A model generated the notes under the pieces. It worked only from the letters and a program-made list of their open reading frames with translations. It searched no databases and was not told the origin of the DNA. This document shows positions 22,417-30,684 of a stretch of 64,000 nt of DNA, piece after piece. Position 1 is the stretch's first letter. Every line of letters begins with the position of its first letter. Source of the DNA: Microglena sp. YARC (lineage: Eukaryota; Chlorophyta; Chlorophyceae; Chlamydomonadales; Chlamydomonadaceae); assembly GCA_022414725.1 (NCBI GenBank), contig CM039464.1, forward strand, positions 18,903,844 to 18,967,843, given 5' to 3'. Made by a program: the position numbers and the translations under genes.

Positions 22417-24551
22417 AGATAGAGTCTCTTCAAGAATATACCAACTCAGGTCCCCCTTTGGTAAAACTATTGTCTGGGGTTCAGTTCATCAGTGCTTTTT
22501 CCGTTTAGCCCCTCCTGCCACGGGTGGGGAAGTACCTTTACCCTATTTGCCATATCCCAATGGAGTGACACCAGGGGCCGGTACTTGAAAGGTACCTGGA
22601 GTACCGCCCAGATACAGATACAGGGGCCATTCAAGTGCCCACTTGAGGCAGCTTTTAACTGCCTAATACTTGACCCCCAAGGGGGCGGTACTCCCAAGGA
22701 GCCCCCTTGAGTCGCTCAATTTGCGACATGTACACACACACAAAAGCTCTTGTCCACTTATATCATATGTGTTAGTTGTCTAAATGTTAAACGTATCGTG
22801 AACCCTAGATCCTAAATCCTAGATGTATCCTAAATTCTAGATCCTAGATCCTAATTATTCTGTATCGCAAATCCCAGATCCTAGATCCTGTGTCCTACAT
22901 CCTATATCTCGTATCTTACTTATCCTTTTGTCTTATATCTCACGTCCTATATCCTATAACCAATACCCTTAATCTTGTTTCCCATATCCTATATCCCGTA
23001 TCATGTATCCCACATCCTACGTCCCATATTTCATATCCTATATCCCACATCAATAATCATGTATCCTATATCCTAGTAATCCTACACCCTATATCCTACC
23101 TCCTATATCCCAAGTCCCACATCCTATATCCTGTATCCTATATCCTGTATTCCATAGCATACATCCAAGCAATCCTGCACCCTATTTCCTGTATCCTAAT
23201 AATCCTGCGCCCTATATCCTACCTCCTGTATCCTATATCCTGTATTCCATAGCATATATCCAAGCAATCCTGCACCCTATATCCTGTATCTTAATAATCA
23301 TGCGCCCTATATCCTACCTCCTATATCCTATATCCTATATCCTACATCCCACGTCCTATATCCTTTATCCCATATCTTGTATCCCAATCCCATTTTCCAC
23401 ATCCTGTATCCTTGTGATCCTGTATCCCATATCCAGTACCCCATATCTAGTATCGTTGTAATCCGGTATCCTGTATCCCAATCCCATTTTCCACATCCTG
23501 TATCCTTGTGATCCTGTATCCCATATCCTGTACCCCATATCCTGTATCCTTGTAATCCTGTATCCCATATCCTGTACCCCATATCCTGTATCCTTGTAAT
23601 CCGGCATCCCATATCCTGTACCCCATGTCTAGTATCCTTGTAATCCTGTATCCTGTATCCCAATCCCATTTTCCATTTCCTGTATCCTTGTGATCCTGTA
23701 TCCCATATCCTGTATCCCATATCCCGTATCCCATATCCTGTATCCCATATCCTGTACCCCATATCCTGTATCCCATATCCTGTATCCTTGTGATCCTGTA
23801 TCCCATATCCTGTATCCCATATCCTGTATCCCATATCCTGTATCCCATATCCTGTATCCCATATCCTGTATCCTTGTGATCATGTATCCCATATCCTGTA
23901 TCCTTGTAATCCTGTATCCCATATCCTGTATCCCATATCCTGTATCCCATATCCTGTATCCCATATCCTGTATCCCATATCCTGTATCCTTGTGATCATG
24001 TATCCCATATCCTGTATCCCATATCCTGTATCCTTGTAATCCTGTATCCCATATCCTGTATCCTTGTAATCCTGTATCCCATATCCTGTATCCCATATCC
24101 TGTATCCTTGTAATCCGGTATCCCATATCCTGTACCCCATATCATGTATCCTTGTAATCTGGTATCCCATATCCTGTATCCCATATCTTGTATCCTTGTA
24201 ATCCTGTATCCTGTATCCCAATCCCATTTTCCATATCCTGTATCCTTGTGATCTTGTATCCCATATCCTGTACCCTATATCCTGTATTCTTGTAATCCTG
24301 TATCCCATATCCTGTACCCCGTATCCTGTATCCTTGTAATCCTGTATCCCATATCCTGTATCCCAATCCCATTTTCCATATCCTTTATCCTTGTAATCCT
24401 GTATCCATGTAATCCTGCACCCTATATCCTATGATTTCATATTCTACCCTAATCAGCCTTCTGTTCACACGTCTCTCTGTAGAGCTCCTCCGAGGAGGGT
24501 GACATCTACGAGGACAAAATAGGCGACGACCTTTTCAAGGATAGCTTCTGA
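8514..24551 (+). CDS. ANKRD13-like protein (ankyrin repeats + GPCR-chaperone domain), 11 exons
   Basis: Exons: 8514-8725, 9288-9381, 9750-9872, 12658-12720, 13728-14049, 14458-14633, 17637-18069, 18438-18689, 19892-20157, 21908-21958 and 24483-24551 (TGA). Every junction is GT-AG, phases match throughout, and the total is 2061 nt (686 residues). The start is the first in-frame ATG, in context ACAATGG. Residues about 66-165 hold the ankyrin part (YPLHRAAWYNDVDAMREL, ALHIAAMRQSFECG, SRGWTSMMEAVE), the order seen in ANKRD13. Exon 5 starts the PF11904-type region: KAMLETLRGLPDCSLQLNWE, then RGNFSLLYDT. A Lys-rich and Pro-rich insert in exons 7-8 interrupts it; exon 9 resumes with QVPLMLTVYVLLSFKKF, the usual C-terminal strand. 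Animal ANKRD13 proteins act in membrane-receptor traffic through ubiquitin-interacting motifs; I see none here. The tail is acidic (SSEEGDIYEDKIGDDLF). Most splice junctions sit in tandem repeats (separate entries). Confidence 0.88.
9885..9962 (+). repeat. (AC)n microsatellite 12 bases after the exon-3 donor
   Basis: Mostly pure AC dinucleotides immediately inside the intron after GAG|GTATGTCCAG. Confidence 0.9.
9975..10110 (+). repeat. Dispersed repeat shared with 31960-32080 (inverted)
   Basis: GTAGCACCATGGTGCTCCTA and GCTGCTAGCAGCTTTCTTGG occur here; the region 31960-32080 carries the reverse complement with about 80 percent identity by eye. Confidence 0.6.
10271..10474. mobile_element. 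Foldback MITE, second copy
   Basis: Long inverted ends: GCATAGTTTTTCTTTCCAGC at the left and the complement of GCATAGTTTTTATTTTCAGC at the right, each continuing about 50 bases through CTTCTAGGCAGCT(T)CCCTGG. Same family as 2316-2514. Target duplication not evident. It lies in intron 3 of the ANKRD13-like gene. Confidence 0.65.
10560..12060 (+). repeat. TTTA-tailed repeat expanded in tandem, including a 57-bp array
   Basis: 10629-11150 contains about nine nearly identical 57-bp units (TCAAACGGGCTGCCCCCCTC ... ATGTACCATTTATGTA). 57 is divisible by 3, so both strands stay open and give artificial 19-residue repeat peptides. To 12060 the units become longer (about 70-95 bp), diverged and carry TTTATTTATTTATAC spacers. 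Intron 3 of the ANKRD13-like gene. Confidence 0.85.
12155..12470 (+). repeat. Two tandem copies (about 143 bp) of the CAGTCCAGGGGTAG dispersed repeat
   Basis: Each copy reads ATGTTACAGTCCAGGGGTAG, GCCAAATAGGCTTAAGGGAC, then TTGCCCAA and GATGAACTGAACCCCAAAC. This family is the apparent source of the minisatellite at 25.98-29.24 kb. Confidence 0.75.
12490..12640 (+). repeat. 30-bp tandem repeat just before exon 4 acceptor
   Basis: Five units of CTCCACGTGGCTAACCCAGA plus about ten variable bases, at 12494, 12524, 12553, 12583 and 12613. The exon 4 acceptor follows at 12657. Confidence 0.8.
12721..12975 (+). repeat. GT-rich repeat starting at the exon-4 donor
   Basis: Variants of GTGTGTGATGCTGTGTGTG begin at the donor itself (AAG|GTGTGTCCTGCTGTGTG) so many alternative GT donors lie in a row. 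Confidence 0.75.
12988..13152 (+). mobile_element. hAT-type MITE copy 2
   Basis: Begins ATAGGGAACGGC and ends ATATGCCGGTCCCAC, flanked on both sides by a perfect 8-bp CTTTATAG (12980-12987 and 13153-13160). Inside intron 4 of the ANKRD13-like gene. Confidence 0.85.
13220..13600 (+). repeat. Duplicated GTCAGAACTAGATGACC block, GT tract and a dispersed repeat
   Basis: The block TCAGAACTAGATGACC(G/A)GTAGG occurs at about 13228 and 13430 around a TGTGTGTATGTGTG tract. 13495-13595 is a reverse copy of the CAGTCCAGGGGTAG family (TTCAGTTCATCAATGCC ... CTACCCCTGGACTGTAACAT). Confidence 0.65.
13605..13727 (+). repeat. Duplicated acceptor region before exon 5
   Basis: GACCAACAATCCTGCTTACC plus CAATCTGCATGTTGG (13609) is repeated at 13690 as GACCAACGATCCTGCTTGCC plus CAATACGCATGTTGCAG, where it forms the real exon 5 acceptor. 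The first copy has lost the AG. A poly-C tract separates them. Confidence 0.75.
14095..14155 (-). repeat. TTTA-tailed dispersed repeat, single copy
   Basis: Contains TTATTACGAGGCGTGAGGTT and GAGGGGGCCAGCCCGTTTGC, reverse orientation to the 10.6-kb array. Confidence 0.7.
14160..14545 (+). repeat. Tandem copies of the exon 6 start with four candidate acceptors
   Basis: CGCAG|AAGCCAAGAAGCAA occurs with AG at about 14167, 14227, 14307 and 14457. The last two copies also repeat CCCCATACCGACTCC and CTAGATATGATGTCTCGACC. All preserve the phase needed after exon 5; from 14308 the reading frame stays open to the end of exon 6, so an isoform longer by 50 residues is possible. Confidence 0.8.
14738..15006 (+). 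repeat. Two downstream copies of the exon 6 end and donor, with (TA)n
   Basis: GGCTGGCTGCATTCAACT ... CCCAGGTGAGCTTCTGTTAC is repeated at 14738-14812 complete with donor, and again at about 14970-15005 truncated. A TA microsatellite lies at 14833-14892. The intron sequence after each donor is also copied (GAGCACAGATATG). Confidence 0.8.
15058..15166 (+). other. Long near-perfect intronic hairpin A (about 48-bp arms)
   Basis: Arms read TGCAAGTCTGGGAGCTTGCG and CTCAAGCTCCCAGACCTGCA, extending inwards past ACGAATCATGAGAG / CTCTCATTATTCGT to TTACCA-TTCATAC-TGGTAA. Few mismatches and a tiny loop resemble a microRNA precursor or a foldback element. Located in intron 6 of the ANKRD13-like gene on its sense strand. 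Confidence 0.65.
15170..15600 (+). repeat. About 85-bp degenerate tandem repeat around hairpin B
   Basis: ACACACTAAACCTGTC(A/T)T followed by TGCTTGCAGCTTGTGGATGT and GTTAGCTCTGGTATCTTGCA recurs near 15208, 15478, 15548 with partial copies between, in both orientations at the hairpin. Confidence 0.6.
15227..15312 (+). other. Long intronic hairpin B (about 36-bp arms)
   Basis: TGCACCTGTTGGATGTGTCA pairs with TGACACATCCACCAGGTGCA almost perfectly; the inner part pairs GCACTGGGGTCTTGCA with TGCAAGATCCTAGTGC. The arm sequence is related to the repeats just downstream, suggesting birth by inverted duplication. Confidence 0.65.
15601..16247 (+). other. Intron 6 interior, nothing recognised
   Basis: No exon or named element. 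Contains GCACCCCTCGCTCTTTTCAT (about 16060), a distant relative of the 44-bp repeat that precedes exon 7. The right end (16235-16247) is the left target duplication of a SINE. Confidence 0.4.
16248..16352 (-). mobile_element. tRNA-derived SINE, 5'-truncated copy
   Basis: Carries the SINE body (reverse strand; plus strand reads GTAATGATAACGCCTGATGG and ACTACCATCGCGGTATACAA) without the tRNA-like head. A perfect 13-bp duplication GCCGTCTCTAAAG flanks it (16235-16247, 16353-16365). 5' truncation with a target duplication is the mark of target-primed reverse transcription. Confidence 0.8.
16469..17206. mobile_element. 738-bp non-autonomous DNA transposon with 19-bp terminal inverted repeats
   Basis: Ends TAGGGGTGCTCAAAAGTAA and its exact complement TTACTTTTGAGCACCCCTA. 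The TAGGG end recalls hAT elements, but no 8-bp target duplication is visible. No coding capacity seen. It lies in intron 6 of the ANKRD13-like gene. Confidence 0.7.
17396..17640 (+). repeat. 44/45-bp tandem repeat carrying the exon 7 acceptor
   Basis: Five units GTAACAATTTCGTGTCTGCA plus CCCC(T)CACTCTTTTCATGCCAG start at 17416, 17461, 17506, 17550 and 17594. Each ends in the acceptor CATGCCAG. Only the last is followed by coding sequence (GTGTACGAG); the decoys continue GTGTAACAA or GAGTAACAA, and the GTGTAA form puts a stop in the exon 7 frame. Confidence 0.85.
18070..18437 (+). other. Hairpin intron 7 with telomere-like loop
   Basis: Almost the whole 368-base intron is an inverted repeat. 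18084-18175 (GTAGGTGCTAGCTGGTCTCT ... TTAGCCTCCACTTA) pairs with 18332-18422, nearly 90 percent by eye. The loop (18180-18331) is a degenerate CCCTAAA/CCCTAGA array like plant-type telomere repeat. The arms reach to within a few bases of both splice sites, as expected for an intron made from a foldback transposon. Confidence 0.7.
18660..19480 (+). repeat. Tandem copies of the exon 8 end and donor, about nine decoys
   Basis: GGCAGCAAGAT(A/T)GATGGT plus a (GT)-rich spacer of 60-90 bases recurs near 18767, 18859, 18932, 19041, 19125, 19194, 19274, 19355 and 19435. The first, at 18675, is the genuine exon end (SKID|GT). Reading past it soon meets a stop (GTGTGA at about 18725). Confidence 0.85.
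19500..19900 (+). repeat. Four tandem copies of the exon 9 acceptor and first codons
   Basis: Units of 108-116 bases end in CATCGCATAG|GCAAGCAGGC with pseudo-exon starts at 19556, 19672 and 19784 and the real one at 19892. The decoys would keep phase but read into a stop (TAG of the next acceptor, or TAA in the third), so only the last copy gives a full product. Confidence 0.85.
20172..20437 (+). mobile_element. hAT-type MITE copy 3, with internal duplication
   Basis: Starts CAGGGAACGGCAATATGATT-like and ends TATGCCGATCCCTA, flanked by a perfect CTTATTTA (20164-20171 and 20438-20445). An internal unit GATATCATATCATATTGGAA is repeated, lengthening the copy to 266 bases. The insertion is only 6 bases inside the intron 9 donor (AGG|GTGAGG). 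Confidence 0.85.
20450..20900 (+). repeat. CTGT-rich microsatellite and about 140-bp tandem unit
   Basis: (CTGT)n stretches at 20560-20596, 20700-20728 and 20820-20868, each followed by CATATGATCACATGAT-like sequence and TTTCCCATGTGTTTGTGTG. Open frames here are repeat artefacts. Confidence 0.8.
20901..21477 (+). other. Intron 9 interior, nothing recognised
   Basis: AT-rich sequence with GAGAATTTGGCCTGAGAAT-like short duplications (20960-21010). No exon supported. Confidence 0.4.
21478..21687 (-). mobile_element. hAT-type MITE copy 4
   Basis: TAGGGACCGTCATATCATAT ... CTTGCCGTTCCCTA, flanked by CTTATGAC (21470-21477) and CATATGAC (21688-21695). Confidence 0.85.
21696..21845 (+). mobile_element. 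hAT-type MITE copy 5, head to tail with copy 4
   Basis: TAGGGAACGGCAGTATGATA ... ATTATGCCGTGCCCTG, flanked by perfect CATATGAC at 21688-21695 and 21846-21853. The left duplication is shared with copy 4, so one element probably inserted into the other's target duplication. Confidence 0.85.
21998..22095 (+). repeat. Dispersed repeat (GGTGTCGCTG family), second copy
   Basis: CCCAGGAGGTGGGTCTCCCG, ACACAAACCAGCGACCC and TTCGAATGGCGTTGC are the reverse complement of the stretch at 4125-4215. Intron 10 of the ANKRD13-like gene. Confidence 0.6.
22311..22412 (+). repeat. (AC)n microsatellite
   Basis: About 100 bases of nearly pure CA/AC with a few T or G changes. Confidence 0.9.
22440..22560 (-). 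repeat. CAGTCCAGGGGTAG-family dispersed repeat
   Basis: GGTAAAACTATTGTCTGGGG, TTCAGTTCATCAGTGCTTTT and the CCCCTCCTGCCACGG block match 30240-30362, both in reverse orientation to the 12.2-kb copies. Confidence 0.65.
22790..24440 (+). repeat. 1.6-kb array of 14-bp ATCC-type repeats filling intron 10
   Basis: Basic unit TATCCCATATCCTG, with interspersed TATCCTTGTAATCCTG variants. Both strands stay open for long stretches and give artificial repeat peptides (IPYPVSHILYP and MGYRIWDTGYG types). The array becomes more regular from left to right and ends 40 bases before the last exon. Confidence 0.9.
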
Positions 24552-24650
24552 GCTACATACATGAGCTCAAGAGCAAGGAACACACAGACATCAGCTTCCA
24601 CCCAGCTTCTCACCACACACCCGACGACCTTTTCAAGGATAGCTTCTGAT
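24515..24650 (+). repeat. Copy of the last coding bases 70 bases after the stop
   Basis: CGACGACCTTTTCAAGGATA plus GCTTCTGA (24524-24551, end of the ANKRD13-like gene) recurs at 24622-24649 in the 3' flank. Confidence 0.8.
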
Positions 24651-25380
24651 CTGATCCGAGCAGAGCGCCACTCTCCTTTCTTTCTCATCTTATCTAAGCT
24701 GAGCACCCCTCTCCTCCTCTCCTGATCTGATCTGAGCTGAGCACCACTCTCCTCCTCTCCTTCTTATCTGAGATGATCTGAGCTGAGCTCCTCTCTCCTC
24801 CTCTCCTTCTGATCTGAGATTATCTGGGCTGAGCTCCTCTCTCCTCCTCTCCTTCTGATCTGATCTGAGCTCCTCTCTCCTCCTCTCCTTCTGATCTGAG
24901 CTGAACAGAGCACCACTCTCCTCTCCTTCTGTTCTGAGATGATCTGAGCTGAGCTCCTCTCTCCTCCTCTCCTTCTGATCTGATCTGATCTGAGCACCAC
25001 TCTCCTCCTCTCCTTCTCATCTTATCTGAGCTGGGCACAGCAGAGCACTACTCTCCTTCTGATCTGATCTGATCTGAGCAGAGCACCAATCTCCTCATCT
25101 CCTGATCTGAACTGAGCAGAGCACCACTCTCCTCCTCTCCTTCTGATCTGAGCTGATCTGATCTGAGCTCCTCTCTCCTCATCTCCTGGTCTGATCTGAG
25201 CTGAGCACCCCTCTCCCCCTCTCCTTCTGATCTGAGCTGATCTGATCTGAGCACCTCTCTCCTCCTCTCCTTCTGAGCTGAGCTGAGCACCCCTCTCCCC
25301 CTCTTCTTCTGATCTGATCTGAGCTGAGCTGAGCACCTCTCTCCTCCTCTCCTTCTGAGCTGAGCTGAGCTCCTCCTCAC
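24640..25380 (+). repeat. CT-rich tandem repeat in the 3' flank
   Basis: Variants of GATCTGAGCTGAGCACC plus TCTCCTCCTCTCCTTCT, units of about 40-60 bases. Long minus-strand open frames rich in Arg, Glu, Gly and Ser are repeat artefacts. Confidence 0.85.
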
Positions 25381-25520
25381 TGCTAATTTTGGGGGTCATC
25401 GGCACCCTTTATTTGGCTTGAATGGGTGTATTCTGGTTGGAAGGGGTTCCAAAAGGCTGCAGAAAAAGGAGCCAAAGACCCCATAAAGTTCCAGTGCCTC
25501 TCCAAATGAGCTGAGCTGAG
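25378..25520 (+). repeat. Dispersed repeat shared with 54238-54365
   Basis: Both contain GGGGGTCATC(G/A)GCACCCTTT, TTGGCTTG(A/C)AAGGG-like and AAGACCCC(A/C)TAAAGTT in the same order and spacing. Confidence 0.6.
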
Positions 25521-25599
25521 TATGCACCACTCCTTCTCCCCTAAAGCAGAGCTTTATCTTATTTTATTTTTACATGCATAGATAGTCTCCCTGAGATCA

Positions 25600-25985
25600 T
25601 TCATCTACTTGGTTTGTATGAATGTATGTGCATGTCACCTTGGGCGCATACCTGCTTCGTGCATTCTGTTGCACTGCCTGATCTTGTTTGCAACTAAAAT
25701 GAATGTGTATGTTCCAGTCCAAGGGTAGTGTACGTGTATTTTACAGTACAGGGGTAGTGTATGTGTATGTTACAGTCCAGGGATAGGCCAGATAGGGGAG
25801 GTCGCTCATCAACCTGCTAGGTAGGTAGGTTGGTAGGTATGTGAACCGGTACCCTACGCCTGCAGACAACACAACAAAGCCTCATTGATACGAGCACCTT
25901 TGACACATACCTGCTTTGTGCTTCCTGTTGCACTGCCTGATCTTGTTTGCAACTTCAATGTATGTGTATGCTACAGGCTAGGGGT
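25600..25985 (+). repeat. Left flanking repeat of the minisatellite
   Basis: CATACCTGCTTCGTGCATTC ... TGCACTGCCTGATCTTGTTT occurs at 25646 and 25908 and again to the right of the array at 29377. GGTAGGTAGGTTGGTAGGTA and CTACGCCTGCAGACAACACA are also on both sides (25820 and 29292). Confidence 0.75.
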
Positions 25986-28900
25986 ATTGCACGTATATGT
26001 TCCAGTCCAGGGGTAGTGTACATGTATGTTACAGTCCAGGGGTAGTGTACATGTATGTTACAGTCCAGGGGTAGTGTACATGTATGTGACAGTCCAGGGG
26101 TAGTGTACATGTATGTTACAGTCCAGGGGTAGTGTACATGTATGTTACAGTCCAGGGGTAGTGTACATGTATGTTACAGTCCAGGGGTAGTGTACATGTA
26201 TGTTACAGTCCAGGGGTAGTGTACATGTATGTTACAGTCCAGGGGTAGTGTACATGTATGTTACAGTCCAGGGGTAGTGTACATGTATGTTACAGTCCAG
26301 GGGTAGTGTACATGTATGTTACAGTCCAGGGGTATTGTACATGTATGTTACAGTCCAGGGGTAGTGTACATGTATGTTACAGTCCAGGGGTAGTGTACAT
26401 GTATGTTACAGTCCAGGGGTAGTGTACATGTATGTTACAGTCCAGGGGTAGTTGTACATGTATGTTACAGTCCAGGGGTAGTGTACATGTATGTTACAGT
26501 CCAGGGGTAGTGTACATGTATGTTACAGTCCAGGGGTAGTGTACATGTATGTTACAGTCCAGGGGTAGTGTACATGTATGTTACAGTCCAGGGGTAGTGT
26601 ACATGTATGTTACAGTCCAGGGGTAGTGTACATGTATGTTACAGTCCAGGGGTAGTGTACATGTATGTTACAGTCCAGGGGTAGTGTACATGTATGTTAC
26701 AGTCCAGGGGTAGTGTACATGTATGTTACAGTCCAGGGGTAGTGTACATGTATGTTACAGTCCAGGGGTAGTGTACATGTATGTTACAGTCCAGGGGTAG
26801 TGTACATGTATGTTACAGTCAGGGGTAGTGTACATGTATGTTACAGTCCAGGGGTAGTGTACATGTATGTTACAGTCCAGGGGTAGTGTACATGTATGTT
26901 ACAGTCCAGGGGTAGTGTACATGTATGTTACAGTCCAGGGGTAGTGTACATGTATGTTACAGTCAGGGGTAGTGTACATGTATGTTACAGTCCAGGGGTA
27001 GTGTACATGTATGTTACAGTCCAGGGGTAGGTGTACATGTATGTTACAGTCCAGGGGTAGTGTACATGTATGTTACAGTCCAGGGGTAGTGTACATGTAT
27101 GTTACAGTCCAGGGGTAGTGTACATGTATGTTACAGTCCAGGGGTAGTGTACATGTATGTTACAGTCCAGGGGTAGTGTACATGTATGTTACAGTCCAGG
27201 GGTAGTGTACATGTATGTTACAGTCCAGGGGTAGTGTACATGTATGTTACAGTCCAGGGGTAGTGTACATGTATGTTACAGTCCAGGGGTAGTGTACATG
27301 TATGTTACAGTCCAGGGGTAGTGTACATGTATGTTACAGTCCAGGGGTAGTGTACATGTATGTTACAGTCCAGGGGTAGTGTACATGTATGTTACAGTCC
27401 AGGGGTAGTGTACATGTATGTTACAGTCCAGGGGTAGTGTACATGTATGTTACAGTCCAGGGGTAGTGTACATGTATGTTACAGTCCAGGGGTAGTGTAC
27501 ATGTATGTTACAGTCCAGGGGTAGTGTACATGTATGTTACAGTCCAGGGGTAGTGTACATGTATGTTACAGTCCAGGGGTAGTGTACATGTATGTTACAG
27601 TCCAGGGGTAGTGTACATGTATGTTACAGTCCAGGGGTAGTGTACATGTATGTTACAGTCCAGGGGTAGTGTACATGTATGTTACAGTCCAGGGGTAGTG
27701 TACATGTATGTTACAGTCCAGGGGTAGTGTACATGTATGTTACAGTCCAGGGGTAGTGTACATGTATGTTACAGTCCAGGGGTAGTGTACATGTATGTTA
27801 CAGTCCAGGGGTAGTGTACATGTATGTTACAGTCCAGGGGTAGTGTACATGTATGTTACAGTCCAGGGGTAGTGTACATGTATGTTACAGTCCAGGGGTA
27901 GTGTACATGTATGTTACAGTCCAGGGGTAGTGTACATGTATGTTACAGTCCAGGGGTAGTGTACATGTATGTTACAGTCCAGGGGTAGTGTACATGTATG
28001 TTACAGTCCAGGGGTAGTGTACATGTATGTTACAGTCCAGGGGTAGTGTACATGTATGTTACAGTCCAGGGGTAGTGTACATGTATGTTACAGTCCAGGG
28101 GTAGTGTACATGTATGTTACAGTCCAGGGGTAGTGTACATGTATGTTACAGTCCAGGGGTAGTGTACATGTATGTTACAGTCCAGGGGTAGTGTACATGT
28201 ATGTTACAGTCCAGGGGTAGTGTACATGTATGTTACAGTCCAGGGGTAGTGTACATGTATGTTACAGTCCAGGGGTAGTGTACATGTATGTTACAGTCCA
28301 GGGGTAGTGTACATGTATGTTACAGTCCAGGGGTAGTGTACATGTATGTTACAGTCCAGGGGTAGTGTACATGTATGTTACAGTCCAGGGGTAGTGTACA
28401 TGTATGTTACAGTCAGGGGTAGTGTACATGTATGTTACAGTCCAGGGGTAGTGTACATGTATGTTACAGTCCAGGGGTAGTGTACATGTATGTTACAGTC
28501 CAGGGGTAGTGTACATGTATGTTACAGTCCAGGGGTAGTGTACATGTATGTTACAGTCCAGGGGTAGTGTACATGTATGTTACAGTCCAGGGGTAGTGTA
28601 CATGTATGTTACAGTCCAGGGGTAGTGTACATGTATGTTACAGTCCAGGGGTAGTGTACATGTATGTTACAGTCCAGGGGTAGTGTACATGTATGTTACA
28701 GTCCAGGGGTAGTTGTACATGTATGTTACAGTCCAGGGGTAGTGTACATGTATGTTACAGTCCAGGGGTAGTGTACATGTATGTTACAGTCCAGGGGTAG
28801 TGTACATGTATGTTACAGTCCAGGGGTAGTGTACATGTATGTTACAGTCCAGGGGTAGTGTACATGTATGTTACAGTCCAGGGGTAGTGTACATGTATGT

Positions 28901-29245
28901 TACAGTCCAGGGGTAGTGTACATGTATGTTACAGTCCAGGGGTAGTGTACATGTATGTTACAGTCCAGGGGTAGTGTACATGTATGTTACAGTCCAGGGG
29001 TAGTGTACATGTATGTTACAGTCCAGGGGTAGTGTACATGTATGTTACAGTCCAGGGGTAGTGTACATGTATGTTACAGTCCAGGGGTAGTGTACATGTA
29101 TGTTACAGTCCAGGGGTAGTGTACATGTATGTTACAGTCCAGGGGTAGTGTACATGTATGTTACAGTCCAGGGGTAGTGTACATGTATGTTACAGTCCAG
29201 GGGTAGTGTACATGTATGTTACAGTCCAGGGGTAGTGGGTGTATG
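25985..29245 (+). repeat. 3.2-kb minisatellite, 29-bp unit, about 112 copies
   Basis: Unit CAGTCCAGGGGTAGTGTACA plus TGTATGTTA. Copies are almost identical; rare variants are an inserted T or G (TAGTTGTACA, GTAGGTGTAC) and CAGTCAGGGG lacking one C. No spacers, so this is not a CRISPR array. The unit is the head of the dispersed repeat at 12191, 30400 and elsewhere. Confidence 0.95.
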
Positions 29246-29249
29246 TTAC

Positions 29250-29570
29250 AGTCCACGAGTAGGTAGGGGAGGTCATTCATCCACTTGCGAGGTAGGTAGG
29301 TTGGTAGGTATGTGAATTGGTACCCTACGCCTGCAGACAACACAACCAGGCCTCATTGATACGAGCACCTTGGACGCATACCTGCTTAGTGCTCTCTGTT
29401 GCACTGCCTAATCTTGTTTGCAACTTAAATGTATGTGTATGTAACAGGCCAGGGGTAGTGTACATGTATGTAACAGGCCAGGGGTAGTGTACAAGTATGT
29501 TCCAGTCCAGGGGTAGTGTACAAGTATGTTACAGTCCAGGGGTAGGCCAAATATCGGAGTTCATTTATCA
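29250..29570 (+). repeat. Right flanking repeat of the minisatellite
   Basis: Repeats the block of the left flank, with two more degenerate 29-bp-like units (CAGGCCAGGGGTAGTGTACA) at 29447-29530 and a link to AGGCCAAATA of the dispersed repeat. Confidence 0.7.
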
Positions 29571-29995
29571 ACTTGCTAGGAACTTAGGTACAAATGGGTT
29601 CAAATAACAAGGCGCTCCTCATCGTATGGGGCATGCTGCAGCCTAAACCTAAAACGTGTTAACCTTCCCATATGTTACACTCGGGCATTTTGCAGCCCGA
29701 CTCTATACGTACATGCCCAGATTCTTATGCACTATGCTGGGCCTGCAACTTGCTGCAGTTCACATAGGCCATGGGAGTGCATTACATTACATTACGTTGC
29801 CATGGACAGGCCATTGTTGGCCCAAGACAATCCCGCTCCACAACATCCAGGAGGGTCTTCCAACAAATCTTCTGAAAAAGAAAGGCAAGATTGTAGCAAG
29901 CAAGCCTTATGAGAGTTGGGAACAACAAGTTTGTTGGGCATCCATGCGCACCACCATGACAATGTATACGGTACTGTATTTATCCCCGTCCGATG
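29571..29995. other. No gene seen
   Basis: An open frame starting at 29656 runs into the SINE that follows and has no recognisable domain. CATTACATTACATTACG at 29780 resembles the complement of the LINE tail at 35505. Confidence 0.4.
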
Positions 29996-30180
29996 AATGG
30001 TTCAGAGGCAGAGCTCCTAGAATGACAAAGGTGCCTGGTTTGAATCCCGACGGGTGCGCTTTAGTGTTCGCGGTCGCTGTCAACCACCATGGTAGCTTTG
30101 TCCAGGTAAAGTAGCAGCCCGTTGTTTAACAACCTGAACAGGGAGCAGGCTGCTGTAGGGCATCCATTGGTCTGCTCTTC
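29996..30180 (+). mobile_element. tRNA-derived SINE, full head
   Basis: Pol III A box TGGTTCAGAGGCAGAGC at 29998-30014 and B box GGTTTGAATCC at 30037-30047, 22 bases apart as in a tRNA gene. Followed by the family body (GACGGGTGCGCTTTAGTGTT, AACCACCATGGTAGC, AAAGTAGCAGCCCGTT). Confidence 0.75.
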
Positions 30181-30239
30181 TCGTTCGCTCATCGCTACAA
30201 TTACCTCCGATGAGACCTCAATCATTTGACCTTGACTCA

Positions 30240-30445
30240 GGGCCCCCGTCAGTAAAACGATTGTTCTGGGTTCAGTTCATCGGTGCTTTTTTGTTATAAG
30301 CCCCTCCTGTCACGGTTGAGCAAGTCCTTCTAGCCTAATTAGCCTACCCCTGGACTGTAGCAAGACACATGGCCTTCCGCAAGGACCACGACACACATGT
30401 GTACGTTACAGTCCAGGGGTTGCCTACTGGGCTACAGGGACTTGC
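30240..30445 (-). repeat. CAGTCCAGGGGTAG-family dispersed repeats, two head-to-head
   Basis: 30240-30362 is a full reverse copy (CCGTCAGTAAAACGATTGTT ... CTACCCCTGGACTGTAG). 30398-30445 is a forward head (GTACGTTACAGTCCAGGGGT). Confidence 0.7.
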
Positions 30446-30684
30446 CCAACCCAAGGGGGGGACGTGGTGGGCTGATGTTTTGAGGTGGTAGTGTAGTGGG
30501 GGGAGGTCTCAGACAGTGTTGTAGAACCATAGTGCACCTACCGAAAAGCTTGTACACCACCACAGGGCCTTGCCCCACCCAACACATATTTCAGCTTGAA
30601 CAGCTTGGCTTGGCTTGGCTTGAACAGCTTGGCTTCCTGTGTCCAATGCCCCATAAGCCTATGGCAGCACACTATTTTCATATT

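Noticed and set aside
23328..24372. Open frames of up to 168 codons on both strands
   Set aside because: A 14-bp repeat without stops in any frame; lies in intron 10 of the ANKRD13-like gene.
25985..29245. CRISPR array of 29-bp repeats
   Set aside because: Units are directly adjacent with no unique spacers and the context is eukaryotic; it is a minisatellite.
29656..30114. A 152-codon plus-strand gene
   Set aside because: The second half is SINE sequence and the first has no recognisable domain.
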